From the NCBI RefSeq assembly GCF_012034935.1, contig NZ_JAATEN010000006.1, positions 1 through 64,000 on the forward strand: a stretch of DNA of 64,000 nucleotides, given 5' to 3'. The translations under genes and the position numbers were made by a program. Positions within the stretch are counted from its first letter, which is position 1. Every line of letters starts with the position of its first letter. Below the pieces are notes generated by a model, which was not told the DNA's origin, did not search any database, and worked only from the letters and a program-made list of their open reading frames with translations. The stretch comes from Streptomyces zingiberis (GTDB lineage: Bacteria; Actinomycetota; Actinomycetes; Streptomycetales; Streptomycetaceae). Positions 35,639-45,700 of this stretch are shown here, one piece after another.

Positions 35639-37297
35639 TCACCCGGCCAGCGGCAGCCGCAGCCGGAACACCGCACCGCCGGCCGCTTCCAGGGTGCCGC
35701 CGTGGCGCACCGCGATGTCGCGGGCGATGGCCAGGCCCAGTCCGGCTCCGCCGTCGTCGCGGCTGCGCGCGTCGTCCAGCCGGACGAACCGGTCGAAGAT
35801 CCGCTCCCGCTGGTCCGCCGGTACGCCGGGGCCGTCGTCGGACACCTCCAGCACCGCGTGGCCGTCTTCCGCGCGGAGGACGGCCGACACCTCGGTCCGG
35901 GCATGACGGACGGCGTTGTCCAGGAGGTTGCCCAGGACGCGCGCCAGCCGGTTCCGCGAGCCGGAGACCGCGTACCCGCCGGGTTCCTGGGGTCCACGGG
36001 GCTCCTGAGGCCCGCCGGGGCCGCGCTCGGACGACTCCCCGGCTCCGCCGCCCTGCCCGGGAGAGCCGCCGTCCGCCCGGCCCCCGCCGTGCCCGCCGGC
36101 CTCTCCGGACCCGCCCGGACCGGGGCCGTCCCCGTCCCGGATCACCACCCGCACCGGGACCGGGTCCCGGCGCCGTGACACCTCCTCGCGGAGCAGGCCG
36201 CCGAGGTCCACCCGCGTCTCCGGTGGCCGCTCCCCCGCGTCCATCCGGGCCAGCAGCAGCAGGTCCGCGGCGAGCCCCTGGAGCCGCACCGTGTCGGCGA
36301 CCGCGCCGGGCACGTCCAGCAACCCGGGATGGGCCTCGCCGACCTCCAACTGCGTCCGCAGGCTGGCGATCGGGGACCGCAACTCGTGGGAGGCGTCGGC
36401 GACGAACCGCCGCTGCCGCTCCACGGAGGCCTCCAGCGCGGCCAGCGTCTCGTTGGTGGTCCGGGCCAGCCGTTCGACCTCGTCCCCGGAGTCGCTCACC
36501 GGCACCCGGCGGGACAGATCGGCCGAGGCGGTGATCGCGGCCATCTCACCGCGGATGCCCTCCACCGGGCGCAACGCCCGCCGGGTGGTCAGCCAGGTCG
36601 CCCCGGCCACCACGGCCAGCAGGGCCGGCAGGCCGGCCAGCATCGCGGTGCGAACGGTGCCCACGGCGTCCTGCTCGGTGGTGAGCGGCGCGCCCGCGTG
36701 GACGGTCAGGGACACCTCGCGCGGGGTGGTGGCCTCCACGGACGCGAAGCGGTAGTCCGCCGTCCCGCCGTCCACGGTGGCGGTGCCGGAGCGGAGTTCG
36801 GTGTCGTCGGAGACCTCGCCGGGGCCGTTCCCGTCGTCGCTCCCGTCCGCACCGTTCCGATCGTCGTCGTCACCGCCACCGTCGCCGTCACCGTCGCCGT
36901 CGCCGTCACCGTCACCGTCCGCCGGCCCGGCGTGGTTCCCGCCGCCCCCGTCGCCGCCTCCGGCCGCGCGGGCGGGTACGGCCCCGTCGTCGCCCGTGCC
37001 GTGCACCGCCTCCAGCCCTTCGGTGGAGGCGCGCAGGCGGCCCTCCTCGTCGACGACGAGGACCGGGGTCTCCTCGTCGGGGAGTTCCAGCCCGTCGTAC
37101 GACTCCCCCGTGGCCAGCTGGGCGGCGACGTCCCGGGCCGCGAGCCGCGCCTCCAGGTCGGCCTTGCCGACCAGCTCGGCGCGGAGCACCCACAGCACCG
37201 CGATCCCCGCCGCCACCAGGGCCGCCGCCACCACCAGCGTGGCGCCCAGCGCGGCCTTGGCGCGCACCGACCGGAAGCCGCGCACGCGCCTAGCCAT
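35639..37297 (-). CDS. OmpR-system sensor histidine kinase with Asp-Gly repeat sensor loop
   Basis: Protein of 552 aa. First transmembrane helix about 16-38; extracytoplasmic loop about 40-215; second helix about 218-236; HAMP about 238-290; H-box DASHELRSPIASL (about 302-314); N-box LGNLLDNAVRHA; G1 DDGPGVP; F-box FDRFVRLDD; G2 GAGLGLAIARDI. The outer loop carries an acidic insert with consecutive (Asp-Gly) units and DDDD, from a simple repeat at 36880-36925, that could bind divalent cations. A second Gly-rich insert of about 55 aa lies between the DHp helices and the ATPase domain. The start overlaps the response regulator stop by 8 nt. The DNA repeat makes this region prone to length changes. 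Confidence 0.9.
   Translation of the reverse strand: MARRVRGFRSVRAKAALGATLVVAAALVAAGIAVLWVLRAELVGKADLEARLAARDVAAQLATGESYDGLELPDEETPVLVVDEEGRLRASTEGLEAVHGTGDDGAVPARAAGGGDGGGGNHAGPADGDGDGDGDGDGDGGGDDDDRNGADGSDDGNGPGEVSDDTELRSGTATVDGGTADYRFASVEATTPREVSLTVHAGAPLTTEQDAVGTVRTAMLAGLPALLAVVAGATWLTTRRALRPVEGIRGEMAAITASADLSRRVPVSDSGDEVERLARTTNETLAALEASVERQRRFVADASHELRSPIASLRTQLEVGEAHPGLLDVPGAVADTVRLQGLAADLLLLARMDAGERPPETRVDLGGLLREEVSRRRDPVPVRVVIRDGDGPGPGGSGEAGGHGGGRADGGSPGQGGGAGESSERGPGGPQEPRGPQEPGGYAVSGSRNRLARVLGNLLDNAVRHARTEVSAVLRAEDGHAVLEVSDDGPGVPADQRERIFDRFVRLDDARSRDDGGAGLGLAIARDIAVRHGGTLEAAGGAVFRLRLPLAG
36880..36925. repeat. Imperfect CCGTCG/CCGTCA hexamer repeat in kinase gene
   Basis: GCCGTC and ACCGTC units repeated in frame, encoding the alternating Gly-Asp run of the sensor loop. 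The unit length of 6 keeps frame. Confidence 0.85.
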
Positions 37298-37952
37298 CGG
37301 AGACCAGCCGGTATCCCGCGCCGCGGACGGTGGCGATCCGGGAGGCGCCGAGCTTGCGCCGGAGCGCGCTGACGTAGACCTCGACGATGTTGGGGTCCCC
37401 CTGGTAGGCGAAGTCCCAGACGTGCTCCAGGATCTCGCTCTTGGAGACGACCTCGCCCGAGCGGGTCACGAGCTGTTCCAGCACCGCGAACTCCTTGGCG
37501 GTGAGGGCGATCTCCTCGTCCCCGCGCCGGACGCGCCGGGCGGCGGTGTCGACGGTGAGGGATCCCGCGGTGAGGACGGGCGAGGCCGTGCGGCCCCGGC
37601 GCCGCAGCAGGGCCCGCACCCGCGCGACGAGGACGACGTAGGAGAACGGCTTGGTCAGGTAGTCGTCGGCGCCGGTGTCCAGCCCCTCGGCCTCGTCGTA
37701 CTCGCCGTCCTTGGCGGTCAGCATGAGGATCGGCACCTCGGCGCCGGCCTCGCGCAGCGCGGCGCAGACGCGGTAGCCGTTCAGCCCGGGCAGCATGATG
37801 TCCAGCACCACCAGGTCGTACACGCCTTCGAGCGCGCGGTGCAGCCCCTCCCGGCCGTCGTGCACCACGTCCACGGCGAACCCCTCCGCCGTGAGCCCCT
37901 TGGCCAGCGACAGAGCGAGGCGCTTCTCGTCCTCCACGATCAACAGACGCAC
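37290..37952 (-). CDS. OmpR-family response regulator
   Basis: Partner of the kinase, about 220 aa from GTG 37952. Receiver about 1-115 with VEDE (7-10), phospho-acceptor Asp51 in LVVLDIMLPG, Thr in LTAKD and Lys in TKPF. C-terminal winged helix about 125-218 with LTAKEFAVLEQLV and NIVEVYVSALRRKLG. A second GTG six codons upstream (37970) is possible. Divergent from the PepSY gene; a set of CTTCAG words with 10-11 bp spacing lies between, typical in form of OmpR-type binding arrays. Confidence 0.93.
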   Translation of the reverse strand: MRLLIVEDEKRLALSLAKGLTAEGFAVDVVHDGREGLHRALEGVYDLVVLDIMLPGLNGYRVCAALREAGAEVPILMLTAKDGEYDEAEGLDTGADDYLTKPFSYVVLVARVRALLRRRGRTASPVLTAGSLTVDTAARRVRRGDEEIALTAKEFAVLEQLVTRSGEVVSKSEILEHVWDFAYQGDPNIVEVYVSALRRKLGASRIATVRGAGYRLVSDG

Positions 37953-37975
37953 ACCCCCAGTCTCGCGCACCGGAC

Positions 37976-38012
37976 CTGAAGGAAACTTCAGCCGCCTTCA
38001 GGAGGGCTTCAG
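37976..38012. promoter_or_regulatory. CTTCAG array, probable response-regulator binding site
   Basis: CTTCAG at 37986-37991, 37996-38001 and 38007-38012 as direct repeats, plus the inverse CTGAAG at 37976-37981. Starts are 10, 10 and 11 bp apart, one helical turn. Location between the response regulator (37952) and the PepSY gene (38159) suggests that the regulator controls both. Confidence 0.65.
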
Positions 38013-38158
38013 CAACGTTCCGGCACGGTGGGATCACCACGGCGGGGCCGGGCACCGGACCCCACCGGACGGACCGGCCGGCGGGCCGGACCGATCGACT
38101 TCGAACACCCGATCGGTACAACCCGCCGGTCACCCGCACCTACCCAGAGGAGGCAGTC

Positions 38159-38932
38159 ATGGCATCCACGACGTCCAGGACACCCAGGAAGCGGAACCTC
38201 GTCATCGCGTCGGTCGCGGCGCTGGCCCTGGCCGGAGGCGGTACGGCGTTCGCCGTGGCCGGAACCGGCGGCGGGGGCGGGAGCGACCGGGCCGCGGACA
38301 CGTCCCCGGCGGGCGCCCCGGCGGCCGGCGACGACGACGGGGACCGCGACGACCGGGACGACCGGGACGATGATCAGGACCGGGACGACGACCGGGACCG
38401 CGCCGGGGACGACCGCGACGACACCCCCCGGAACGCCGAGGGCGTGAAGCTGAGCGTGGCCGAGGCCGTCCGCGCGGCCCTGGAGAAGCACCGGGGCACG
38501 GCCGACTCCGCCGAACTGGAGTCCGAGGCCTCCGGTCCGGTGTGGGAGGTCGGCGTGCTGGGCGGCCAGGGCACCAGCTACGAGGTCCGGATCGACGCGG
38601 GCAGCGGCAAGGTGCTCGGCTCCACCGAGGACCGCGAGACCGAGGCCGACGACCGCGCCGAGGACGAGGCGGAGCGGAAGACGATCGCGGGCGCCGGGAC
38701 GGACCTGGGCGGGGCCGCCGAGGCCGCGCTGAAGAAGGCTCCGGGGACGGTCACCTCGGTCGAGTTCGAGGACGCCGACGACGACGGGACCGACGCCGAC
38801 GACCGCGACCGGGCCGTGGGCCGGGACGGCGCCTGGGAGGTCGAGGTCCTCGGCAAGGACGGCACCACGCGCGATCTGCTGGTCGACGCCGGGAACGGCA
38901 AGGTCACCGCGGCACCGGGCGGGAACGGCTGA
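38159..38932 (+). CDS. Exported protein with two PepSY domains and acidic linker
   Basis: Protein of 257 aa. Signal or anchor about 12-34 (NLVIASVAALALAGGGTAFAVAG). A linker about 38-95 is almost only Asp, Arg and Gly. Two PepSY-like modules follow, about 97-155 (LSVAEAVRAALEKH, YEVRIDAGSGKVL) and about 172-250 (AAEAALKKAPGTVTSVEFE, LLVDAGNGKV), the second interrupted by a short Asp-rich insert. PepSY proteins often sit outside the membrane next to OmpR-type two-component systems and may modulate proteases or sensing. ATG 38159 has AGGAGG at 7 nt. Divergent from the two-component genes and probably in their regulon. Confidence 0.88.
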   Translation: MASTTSRTPRKRNLVIASVAALALAGGGTAFAVAGTGGGGGSDRAADTSPAGAPAAGDDDGDRDDRDDRDDDQDRDDDRDRAGDDRDDTPRNAEGVKLSVAEAVRAALEKHRGTADSAELESEASGPVWEVGVLGGQGTSYEVRIDAGSGKVLGSTEDRETEADDRAEDEAERKTIAGAGTDLGGAAEAALKKAPGTVTSVEFEDADDDGTDADDRDRAVGRDGAWEVEVLGKDGTTRDLLVDAGNGKVTAAPGGNG

Positions 38933-38981
38933 CCGGCGCACCCCGCGGCGGCGGCCACCCGGGGACCCGCCGGCGGGCACC

Positions 38982-39130
38982 CCGGCCCGGCGAGACAGCC
39001 GGGCCGGGCAAGGCAGCCGGGTCGGGTGAGACGGCCCGGCTGGGCGAGGTAGCCGGGCCGGGCAAGGTAGCCAGGCCGGGTGAGACGGCCCGGCTGGGCG
39101 AGACGGCCCGGCCGGGCAAGGCAGCCGGGG
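38982..39130. repeat. Degenerate GCCGGGCAAGG / GACGGCCCGGCTGG repeats
   Basis: A block of about 150 bp made of roughly 15-bp words, mainly GCCGGGCAAGGYAGCC and GGTGAGACGGCCCGGCTGGGCGA, directly after the PepSY stop. Not coding in any frame I can support. Confidence 0.75.
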
Positions 39131-39200
39131 CCGGGTGGGACGCAGGCCACCGGCCGGTCCCCCGGCCCCGCCGCCCCTCCCCCACACCGGCCCCGGCCCT

Positions 39201-39284
39201 CGGTCATGCGCTCCCGGTCATGCGCTCTCGGTCATCCGTTCTCGGTCATCCGTTCTCGGTCATCCGTTCTCGGTCATCCGTTCT
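39201..39284. repeat. 14-bp tandem repeat, six units, at the meaB stop codon
   Basis: Six contiguous 14-bp units of the form CGGTCATSCGYTCY; the last three to four are identical (CGGTCATCCGTTCT). The meaB stop codon (TGA, complement of 39274-39276) lies inside the last unit. As 14 is not a multiple of 3, gain or loss of units would change the reading frame downstream of the stop only, but repeat slippage in the last units could alter the MeaB C-terminus. Confidence 0.95.
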
Positions 39285-40233
39285 CGGTGACCCCCGCGAC
39301 CAGTTCGTCCGCCGCCGTCCAGGGGTCCAGCGTGCCTTCGGTGATGCGCGCGGCGAGGGCCTCCAGGCGCCGGTCGCCGCGGAGGTCGCCGATCCGCTCC
39401 CGGAGAGCGGTCACGGCGATGGTCTCCACCTCGCGGGCGGCCCGGGCGCGGCGCCGTTCGCCGAGGACGCCCCGCTCGTCCATCCAGGCGCGGTGTTTCT
39501 CCAGCGCCTCGACCAGCTCGTCGAGCCCCTCGCCCCGCGCGGCGACGGTCTTCACGATCGGCGGCCGCCAGTCGCCGGGGGCGCGGGCCTCCCCGAGGCC
39601 CAGCATGTGGTTGAGCTCGCGGGCGGTGGCGTCGGCGCCGTCCCGGTCGGCCTTGTTGACCACGTAGACGTCACCGATCTCCAGGATCCCCGCCTTGGCG
39701 GCCTGGATCCCGTCGCCCATGCCGGGGGCGAGCAGCACGACGCTGGTGTCGGCCTGGGAGGCGATCTCCACCTCGGACTGGCCGACGCCGACGGTCTCCA
39801 CCAGCACCACGTCACACCCGGCGGCGTCCAGCACGCGGATCGCCTGCGGCGCGGCCCAGGCCAGGCCGCCGAGATGGCCGCGGGTGGCCATGGAGCGGAT
39901 GTAGACGCCGGGATCGGAGGCGTGGTCGCCCATCCGTACCCGGTCGCCGAGGAGCGCGCCGCCGGAGAACGGCGAGGAGGGGTCCACCGCGAGGACCCCG
40001 ACCCGCCTGCCCGCCCTGCGGTACGCGGAGACGAGCGCCGAGGTGGAGGTGGACTTGCCGACACCGGGCGAGCCGGTCAGCCCGACGACGTACGCGTTGC
40101 CGGTGAGCGGTGCGAGGGCCGCCATCACTTCGCGGAGCTGCGGCGACGCGCCCTCCACCAGGGAGATCAGCCGGGCCACGGCGCGCGGGCGGCCCTCCCG
40201 CGCCTGCTCGACCAGGGTGGGGACGTCGACCAT
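39274..40233 (-). CDS. meaB: Methylmalonyl-CoA/isobutyryl-CoA mutase-associated GTPase
   Basis: G-protein chaperone that protects and reloads adenosylcobalamin on acyl-CoA mutases. 319 aa, normal. Walker A GSPGVGKST (54-62), DPSSPFSGGALLGDR (switch region), ETVGVGQSE (G3), VVNKAD (G4), and a C-terminal helical dimer arm. ATG 40233 matches the usual MVDVP start; the longer frame to 40644 adds unrelated residues. Thiolase is upstream on the same strand but a 22-bp hairpin lies between, so meaB probably has its own promoter. Physical partner is likely the mutase encoded by icmA or a methylmalonyl-CoA mutase elsewhere. Confidence 0.93.
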   Translation of the reverse strand: MVDVPTLVEQAREGRPRAVARLISLVEGASPQLREVMAALAPLTGNAYVVGLTGSPGVGKSTSTSALVSAYRRAGRRVGVLAVDPSSPFSGGALLGDRVRMGDHASDPGVYIRSMATRGHLGGLAWAAPQAIRVLDAAGCDVVLVETVGVGQSEVEIASQADTSVVLLAPGMGDGIQAAKAGILEIGDVYVVNKADRDGADATARELNHMLGLGEARAPGDWRPPIVKTVAARGEGLDELVEALEKHRAWMDERGVLGERRRARAAREVETIAVTALRERIGDLRGDRRLEALAARITEGTLDPWTAADELVAGVTENG

Positions 40234-40721
40234 CGGTTCGGTGCTCCGTATCTCTCCGGGATCTGTGCGGAGTGTCTCTCCGTGATCTCTGCGGACCGGG
40301 TTCTCCATGCATTCTCCGTGCAATGCGCGGGGCATCCCCGTGGCATGTGGCAGTGCCGTGGAATTCCGGTGGAATCCCGGCGGAGTTTCCGCCGGGGGTG
40401 CCGGGGTCTCCTGTGAAATCCGCGGGGGAATACCGGGGAGACCTCTCCGGGACATCTCCCCGGAATCCCGCCACTCCCTCCACGCCCTCATCGGATCTCC
40501 GCCGCCGTCCCGGTGCACCGGCGGCGGAGATCCGATGAGGCCACTTCCGGCGGCGGGGCCGGGCGGTTCCCGTGGGCGGGCGATCCGGCGGGCCGGACGC
40601 GCTCCGGACGGCGTTCCGGGGATCGTCACCCGGTGAGGCGCCACCCCGTGTTGCGCCCCCGCCGGCCCCGGCCGCCGGGCCCCGGCTCACGCCGGCACGG
40701 GCCCCGCGGCCGGGGCGCCGC
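40234..40721. other. Spacer upstream of meaB
   Basis: 488 nt. Contains a repeated GATCnCGGAGAGA word near 40245-40290, an unusual patch of GGGGAATTCC-like and GGAAT words at 40340-40480, and the hairpin at 40486-40540. No gene supported. Confidence 0.55.
40486..40540. terminator. 22-bp perfect hairpin after the thiolase gene
   Basis: Arms 40486-40507 and 40519-40540 are perfectly complementary over 22 bp, loop of 11 nt. It lies about 180 nt past the thiolase stop on the transcribed strand and before meaB; it is the longest perfect stem I found in the window. Confidence 0.7.
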
Positions 40722-41924
<1,203 letters not shown>

Positions 41925-42089
41925 GAAGCGGTCCTTTCGGACGGGAGCAGCCTTCCGGGGCGCGGCGGTCCCGCGGAGGTGAACGAGGGTTCACCTCAAT
42001 GTACTGAGCGGTACCGGCCCGGGTCACCGGTCGGTGGGTGTGATCGCGCGCACGTTGCGTAGTCATGCGGAGGGCGGTGCACTGGACCC

Positions 42090-42542
42090 ATGCTGACCCG
42101 TATCGACCACATCGGAATCGCCTGTTTCGACCTCGACCGGACGGTCGAGTTCTACCGCGCGACCTACGGTTTCGAGGTCCACCACACGGAGACCAACGAG
42201 GAGCAGGGGGTGCGCGAGGCCATGCTGAGGATCAGCGGGACCTCCGACGGCGGCGCCTCCTACCTGCAATTGCTGGAGCCCGTCCGGGAGGACTCGCCGG
42301 TCGCCAAGTGGCTGGCGAAGAACGGCGAGGGGGTGCACCACATCGCCTTCGGCACGGCCGACGTGGACGCCGACGCCGCCGCCGTCCGGGACAAGGGCGT
42401 CCGCGTCCTCTACGACGAGCCGCGCACCGGCTCCATGGGCTCGCGGATCACCTTCCTCCACCCGAAGGACTGTCACGGCGTGCTCACGGAACTCGTCACC
42501 GCCCGGGACCCGGAGAGCGGCACCGGCGGTCACGGCCACTGA
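42090..42542 (+). CDS. mce: Methylmalonyl-CoA epimerase
   Basis: Interconverts (2R)- and (2S)-methylmalonyl-CoA, joining propionyl-CoA carboxylation to B12-dependent mutase. 150 aa, VOC fold in two beta-alpha-beta-beta-beta modules. Likely metal ligands: His7 (RIDHIG), Gln60 (YLQLLEP), His83 or His84 (GVHHIAFG) and Glu134 (LTELV). ATG 42090 is chosen because the family begins with (M)xxRIDHIGIA; no strong ribosome site is visible. The scy promoter seems to overlap its stop codon. Confidence 0.93.
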   Translation: MLTRIDHIGIACFDLDRTVEFYRATYGFEVHHTETNEEQGVREAMLRISGTSDGGASYLQLLEPVREDSPVAKWLAKNGEGVHHIAFGTADVDADAAAVRDKGVRVLYDEPRTGSMGSRITFLHPKDCHGVLTELVTARDPESGTGGHGH

Positions 42543-42568
42543 CCGCACCTGCCCCCGGCCGGTAGAGT
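42539..42568 (+). promoter_or_regulatory. Probable scy promoter
   Basis: CTGACC (42539-42544) and TAGAGT (42563-42568) with an 18-bp spacer fit the vegetative sigma pattern of Streptomyces (TTGACN-18-TANNNT). The -35 overlaps the mce stop codon. A start near 42575 would give an untranslated leader of about 225 nt. Part of the same region can fold as a CCCCGGCCG/CGGCCGGGG stem (42553-42561/42576-42584). Confidence 0.55.
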
Positions 42569-42798
42569 GGCCGTTCGGCCGGGGTTGTGGGGCCCGTGGC
42601 GTTCCAGGCTGTGCCCACTTCCCCGCCGACGATCTGACACCATTCCCCGGAAGGCGCACGTCCCGGCAGGCAACCCTTCGCCCGTTGAAGGCATCCTGGT
42701 TCCGGAACGTACCTTCCTCGGAAGGGCTGTGAGATCGGAGAACGGGCCGGCGCCTGATCGGGCAGGGCAGCGCCGGTGTCGACGCGACCAGGGGACGG

Positions 42799-45700
42799 AT
42801 GGACCGCGCAGTGCGGGGCTACGACCGCTACGAGGCTGACGACCACCTCTCGAAGTTCGAAGCCGAGATGGAGCGGCTGAAGACCGAGCGGGAGAAGGCC
42901 GTCCAGCACGCCGACGACCTCGGCTACCAGGTCGAAGTGTTGCGCGCCAAGCTGCACGAGGCGCGCCGCACCATCATGTCCCGGCCCGCCTACGACCACG
43001 GCGATCTCGGTTACCAGGCCGAGCAGTTGCTGCGGAACGCCCAGATCCAGGCCGACCAGCTCCGCACCGACGCCGAGCGGGAGCTGCGCGAGGCGCGCGC
43101 CCAGACCCAGCGCCTGCTCCAGGAGGCCGCCGAGCGCCAGGCCCGGCTGGAGGCCGAGCTCCACGGCGAGGCGGTGGAGCGCCGCCGCCGGCTGGACGAG
43201 GAGCTGGCGGAGCGGCGCCGGACCGTCGAGGCGCACGTCAACGAGAACGTCGCCTGGGCCGAGCAGCTCCGCGCCCGTACCGAGGCGCAGGCCCGCCGGC
43301 TGCTGGAGGAGTCCCGGACGGAGGCCGAGCAGTCGCTGGCCGCCGCCCGCAGCGAGGTGCAGCGCCTCACCGAGCAGGCCCGGGAGCGGCTCGGCAGCCA
43401 GGCGGAGGCCGCCCGCTCCGAGGCGGAGCAGATGCTGCGCCGGGCCCGGCAGGACGCCGAGCGGCTGCTGAACGCCGCGTCCAACCAGGCCCAGGAGGCC
43501 GCCGACCACGCCGAGCGGCTGCGCACCTCCACGGTCGGCGAGTCGGAACAGGCCCGCCGGCAGTCCGCGGAGCTCACCCGCGGGGCCGAGCAGCGCATGA
43601 AGGAGGCCGAGGAGGCGCTGCGCACCGCGCGCGCCGAGGCCGAACGGCTCCGGGAGGAGGCCGAGGCGGAGGCCGCCCGCAAGCTCAGCGGCGCCGAGTC
43701 CGCCAACGAGCAGCGGACGCGCACCGCCAAGGCCGAGATCGCCCGCCTGGTGACGGAGGCGACCAAGGAGGCCGAGGCCCTCAAGTCCGAGGCCGAGCAG
43801 ATCCGTGCGGACGCCGAGGAGGCCGCCGAGCGGATGCGCGCGGAAGCCGAGGAGGCGGCCCGCTCCAAGGTCGCCGAGGACTCCGCCGCCCAGCTCGCCA
43901 AGGCCGCCCGCAGCGCCGAGGAGCTGCTGTCGAAGGCCGCCGAGGACGCCAAGGACACCACGCGCGCCGCCACCGAGGAGGCCGAGCGGATCCGCCGCGA
44001 GGCCGAGGCCGAGGCGGCCCGGCTGAGCAGCGAGGCCGCCGACGCGGCCGAGCAGGTCAAGGGCGCCGCCCAGGACGACACGAAGGAGTTCCGCGCCAAG
44101 ACGGTCGAACTCCAGGATGAGGCCCGACGGTTGCGCGGCGAGGCCGAGCAGGCGCGGGCGGACGCCGTCGCGGAGGCCGAGCGGCTGCGCACCGAGGCCC
44201 GCCGCGAGGCCGCCCAGCGGATCGAGGAGGCCGCCAACCAGGCCGAGGAGCTGCTCTCCCAGGCCAAGTCGGACGCCGAGGAGCTGCGCAACGGCGCCAG
44301 CTCCGACAGCGAGCGGGTCCGCACCGAGGCCATCGAGCGCGCCACGAATCTGCGGCGGCAGGCCGAGGAGGCGCTGGAACGCGCCCGCGGCGAGGCCGAG
44401 GAGCTGCGCAAGGAGGCGCTGGCCCAGGCCCGGAAGACGGCCGACCAGGCGGTGGAGGAGGCGGCCCAGCTCCGGGAGGAGGCCGAGCAGGCCGCCCGCG
44501 ACCGGCGCGCCGAGGCCGCCGCCGAGCTGGAGCGGCTGCGCACGGAGGCCGAGGAGCGGCTGGCCTCCGCCGAGGAGGCGCTGAGCGAGGCGCGCGGCGA
44601 GGCGGAGCGGCTGCGCCGGGAGGCCGTGGAGGAGGCCGAGCGGCTGCGGGCCGAGGCCGCCGAGCGGCTGCGCGCGCTCCAGCAGCAGGCCGAGGAGGAG
44701 GCCGAGCGGGTCCGCGGCGAGGCGGTGTCCGACGCCTCCGCGGCGCGCGCCGAGGGTGAGGCGGTGGCCGTGCGGCTGCGGTCGGACGCCCTCGCGGAGG
44801 CCGAGGAGCTGCGCGCCCAGGCCCAGGAGACGGCCGACCGCATCCGCGCCGAGGCGACCGCCGCGGCCGAACGCCTCGGCACCGAGGCCGCCGAGGCGCT
44901 GGGCGCCGCCCAAGAGGAGGCGGCCCGCCGCCGCCGGGAGGCGGAGAAGCTCCTCGGGGACGCCCGGGAGGAGGCCGAGGAGGAGCTGCGCCGCGCCCGC
45001 GAGCAGTCCGAGGAGCTGCTGGCCTCCGCCCGCAAGCGGGTGGACGAGGCCCAGTCCGAGGCGGCGCGGCTGCTGCGGGAGGCCGAGCGGCGCTCCGCCG
45101 AGATGGTGGACGCGGCCGAGCAGACGGCCCAGCAGGTGCGGGATTCCGTCGCCGGGCTGCACGAGCAGGCCGAGCAGGAGATCGCCGGGTTGCGGTCGGC
45201 CGCCGAGCACGCGGCCGAGCGCACCCGCGCGGAGGCCCAGGGCGAGGCGGACCGGGTCCGGGCCGACGCCTACGCCGAGCGGGAGCGGGCCTCGGAGGAC
45301 GCCACCCGGCTCCGCCAGGAGGCCCGGCAGGAGAACGACGAAGCCAAGGCGATGGCCGACCGGACGGTTTCGGAGGCGATCGAGGAGTCGGAGCGGCTGC
45401 GCGCCCGGTCCCGCGAGGAGGCCAACAAGCGGCGTTCGGACGCCGCGGAGCAGGCCGACCGGCTGCTGTCGGAGGCCGGCGAGGAGTCCGAGCGGCTGCG
45501 CCGGGAGGCCGCCGAGACGGTCACGGCCGCCCAGCAGCACGCCGCCCGCGTCCGCGCGGAGACGGAGCGCGCCACCGCGGAGGCCGAGGCCCTCGCGGAG
45601 CGGCTGCGCCGGGAGGCCCAGGAGGAGGCCGACCGGACGCTGGACGAGGCCCGCAGGTCCGCGGCGCAGCGCCGGTCGGACGCCGCCGAGCAGGCGGACC

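Noticed and set aside
39201-39284. Possible CRISPR array
   Set aside because: Units are 14 bp and directly adjacent without spacers, so it is a minisatellite. No cas genes are present.
42570-42798. Cobalamin or other riboswitch in the scy leader, suggested by nearby B12-linked genes
   Set aside because: No B12 box-like sequence is present and scy is not a B12-linked gene.
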